Positions 63,818 through 64,000 of a stretch of 64,000 nt of DNA are shown here, piece after piece. Each line of letters starts with the position of its first letter. Position 1 is the stretch's first letter. The notes beneath the pieces are model-generated. The model was not told the DNA's origin. It worked only from the letters and a program-made list of their open reading frames with translations, and made no database searches. The DNA is from Sulfitobacter sp. CW3 (GTDB taxonomy: Bacteria > Pseudomonadota > Alphaproteobacteria > Rhodobacterales > Rhodobacteraceae), in contig NZ_JAHXRL010000002.1 of NCBI RefSeq assembly GCF_019392245.1, forward strand, positions 186,001-250,000, in the 5' to 3' direction. The translations under genes and the position numbers were made by a program.

Positions 63818-64000
63818 TGGATTACATGACACTTATCCAACTGCTGGACAGTACTGTTCGCCTTGCGACGCCCCTGCTGTTGGCCTGCCTTGCCGGGTTG
63901 TTCTCTGAACGTGCTGGCATCTTTGATATCGGGCTGGATGGCAAAATGTTGGCGGCGGCGTTCTTTTCGGCGGCTGTTGCGGCGATGTCTGGCAATGTGT
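63817..64000 (+). CDS. ABC importer permease 2 (BMP type), cut by window end
   Basis: Only the first 61 residues lie in the window: MDYMTLIQLLDSTVRLATPL, then LLACLAGLFSERAGIFDIGLDGKM, a segment usual for the second permease of BMP importers. The start overlaps the previous stop (TAATG). The remainder is not visible. Confidence 0.88.
   Translation, partial: MDYMTLIQLLDSTVRLATPLLLACLAGLFSERAGIFDIGLDGKMLAAAFFSAAVAAMSGNV

Noticed and set aside
1..64000. CRISPR array, insertion sequences, rRNA genes
   Set aside because: No regularly spaced direct repeats, transposase genes or rRNA segments were seen on either strand.

Overview
The window is one contiguous piece of chromosome from an alphaproteobacterium, most probably a marine Rhodobacterales (roseobacter-type) organism. 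The evidence is the gene order ruvC-ruvA-ruvB / ybgC-tolQ-tolR-tolA-tolB-pal-cpoB / tilS-ftsH, the DUF484-xerC pair, nfuA-tsaB-rimI, a solitary trpA well away from trpB, a GTTC-N7-GTTC type LexA box, and G/C-rich coding. No genus is claimed. Most of the window is ordinary core genome; no prophage, transposase, rRNA or CRISPR array was seen.

Layout. 1-13.8 kb is a long leftward block: fhs (cut by the window edge), a MOSC protein, ftsH, tilS, the complete Tol-Pal envelope system with YbgC and CpoB, a small conserved unknown, then ruvBAC. 13.8-26.4 kb holds a DUF1127 gene with a strong terminator, an acetyltransferase, prmA, an MFS carrier, priA, a transaldolase-like gene, DUF484-xerC, meaB and hrpB. 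27.0-37.5 kb is the main accessory region: an FAD oxidoreductase and a uronate-dehydrogenase-like enzyme face a five-gene oligopeptide-type ABC importer, and a phosphonate-monoester-hydrolase-like sulfatase-family enzyme lies upstream of the importer. It looks like one uptake-and-catabolism locus for a substrate that cannot be named from sequence.

37.7-52.9 kb has a DMT carrier, an ACR3 arsenite carrier, tRNA-Ser(GCU), ychF, a YqaE-like peptide, trpA, an FMN lactate-dehydrogenase-like gene behind a near-perfect 31-bp palindrome, rplY-pth-DUF2332, a serine hydrolase with DUF2237, trpB, an AsmA protein and rimO. 53.0-54.7 kb is a second accessory spot: an A/T-richer Shedu-type (DUF4263) putative defence nuclease, then a small two-repeat protein whose promoter carries a double alphaproteobacterial SOS box. 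54.7-64 kb returns to core genes (PAQR protein, IMPACT protein, M48 protease, class IV aminotransferase, UspA, nfuA-tsaB-rimI) and ends in a BMP-type nucleoside-like ABC importer cut by the window end.

Two dispersed intergenic repeat families were found by eye. One is a tandem-hairpin element in three copies (22881-22925, 41627-41669, 49526-49569), always with exactly two bases between the hairpins. The other is a 31-nt element in two copies (11500-11530, 17901-17931); one copy supplies the ribosome binding site of the gene beside it.
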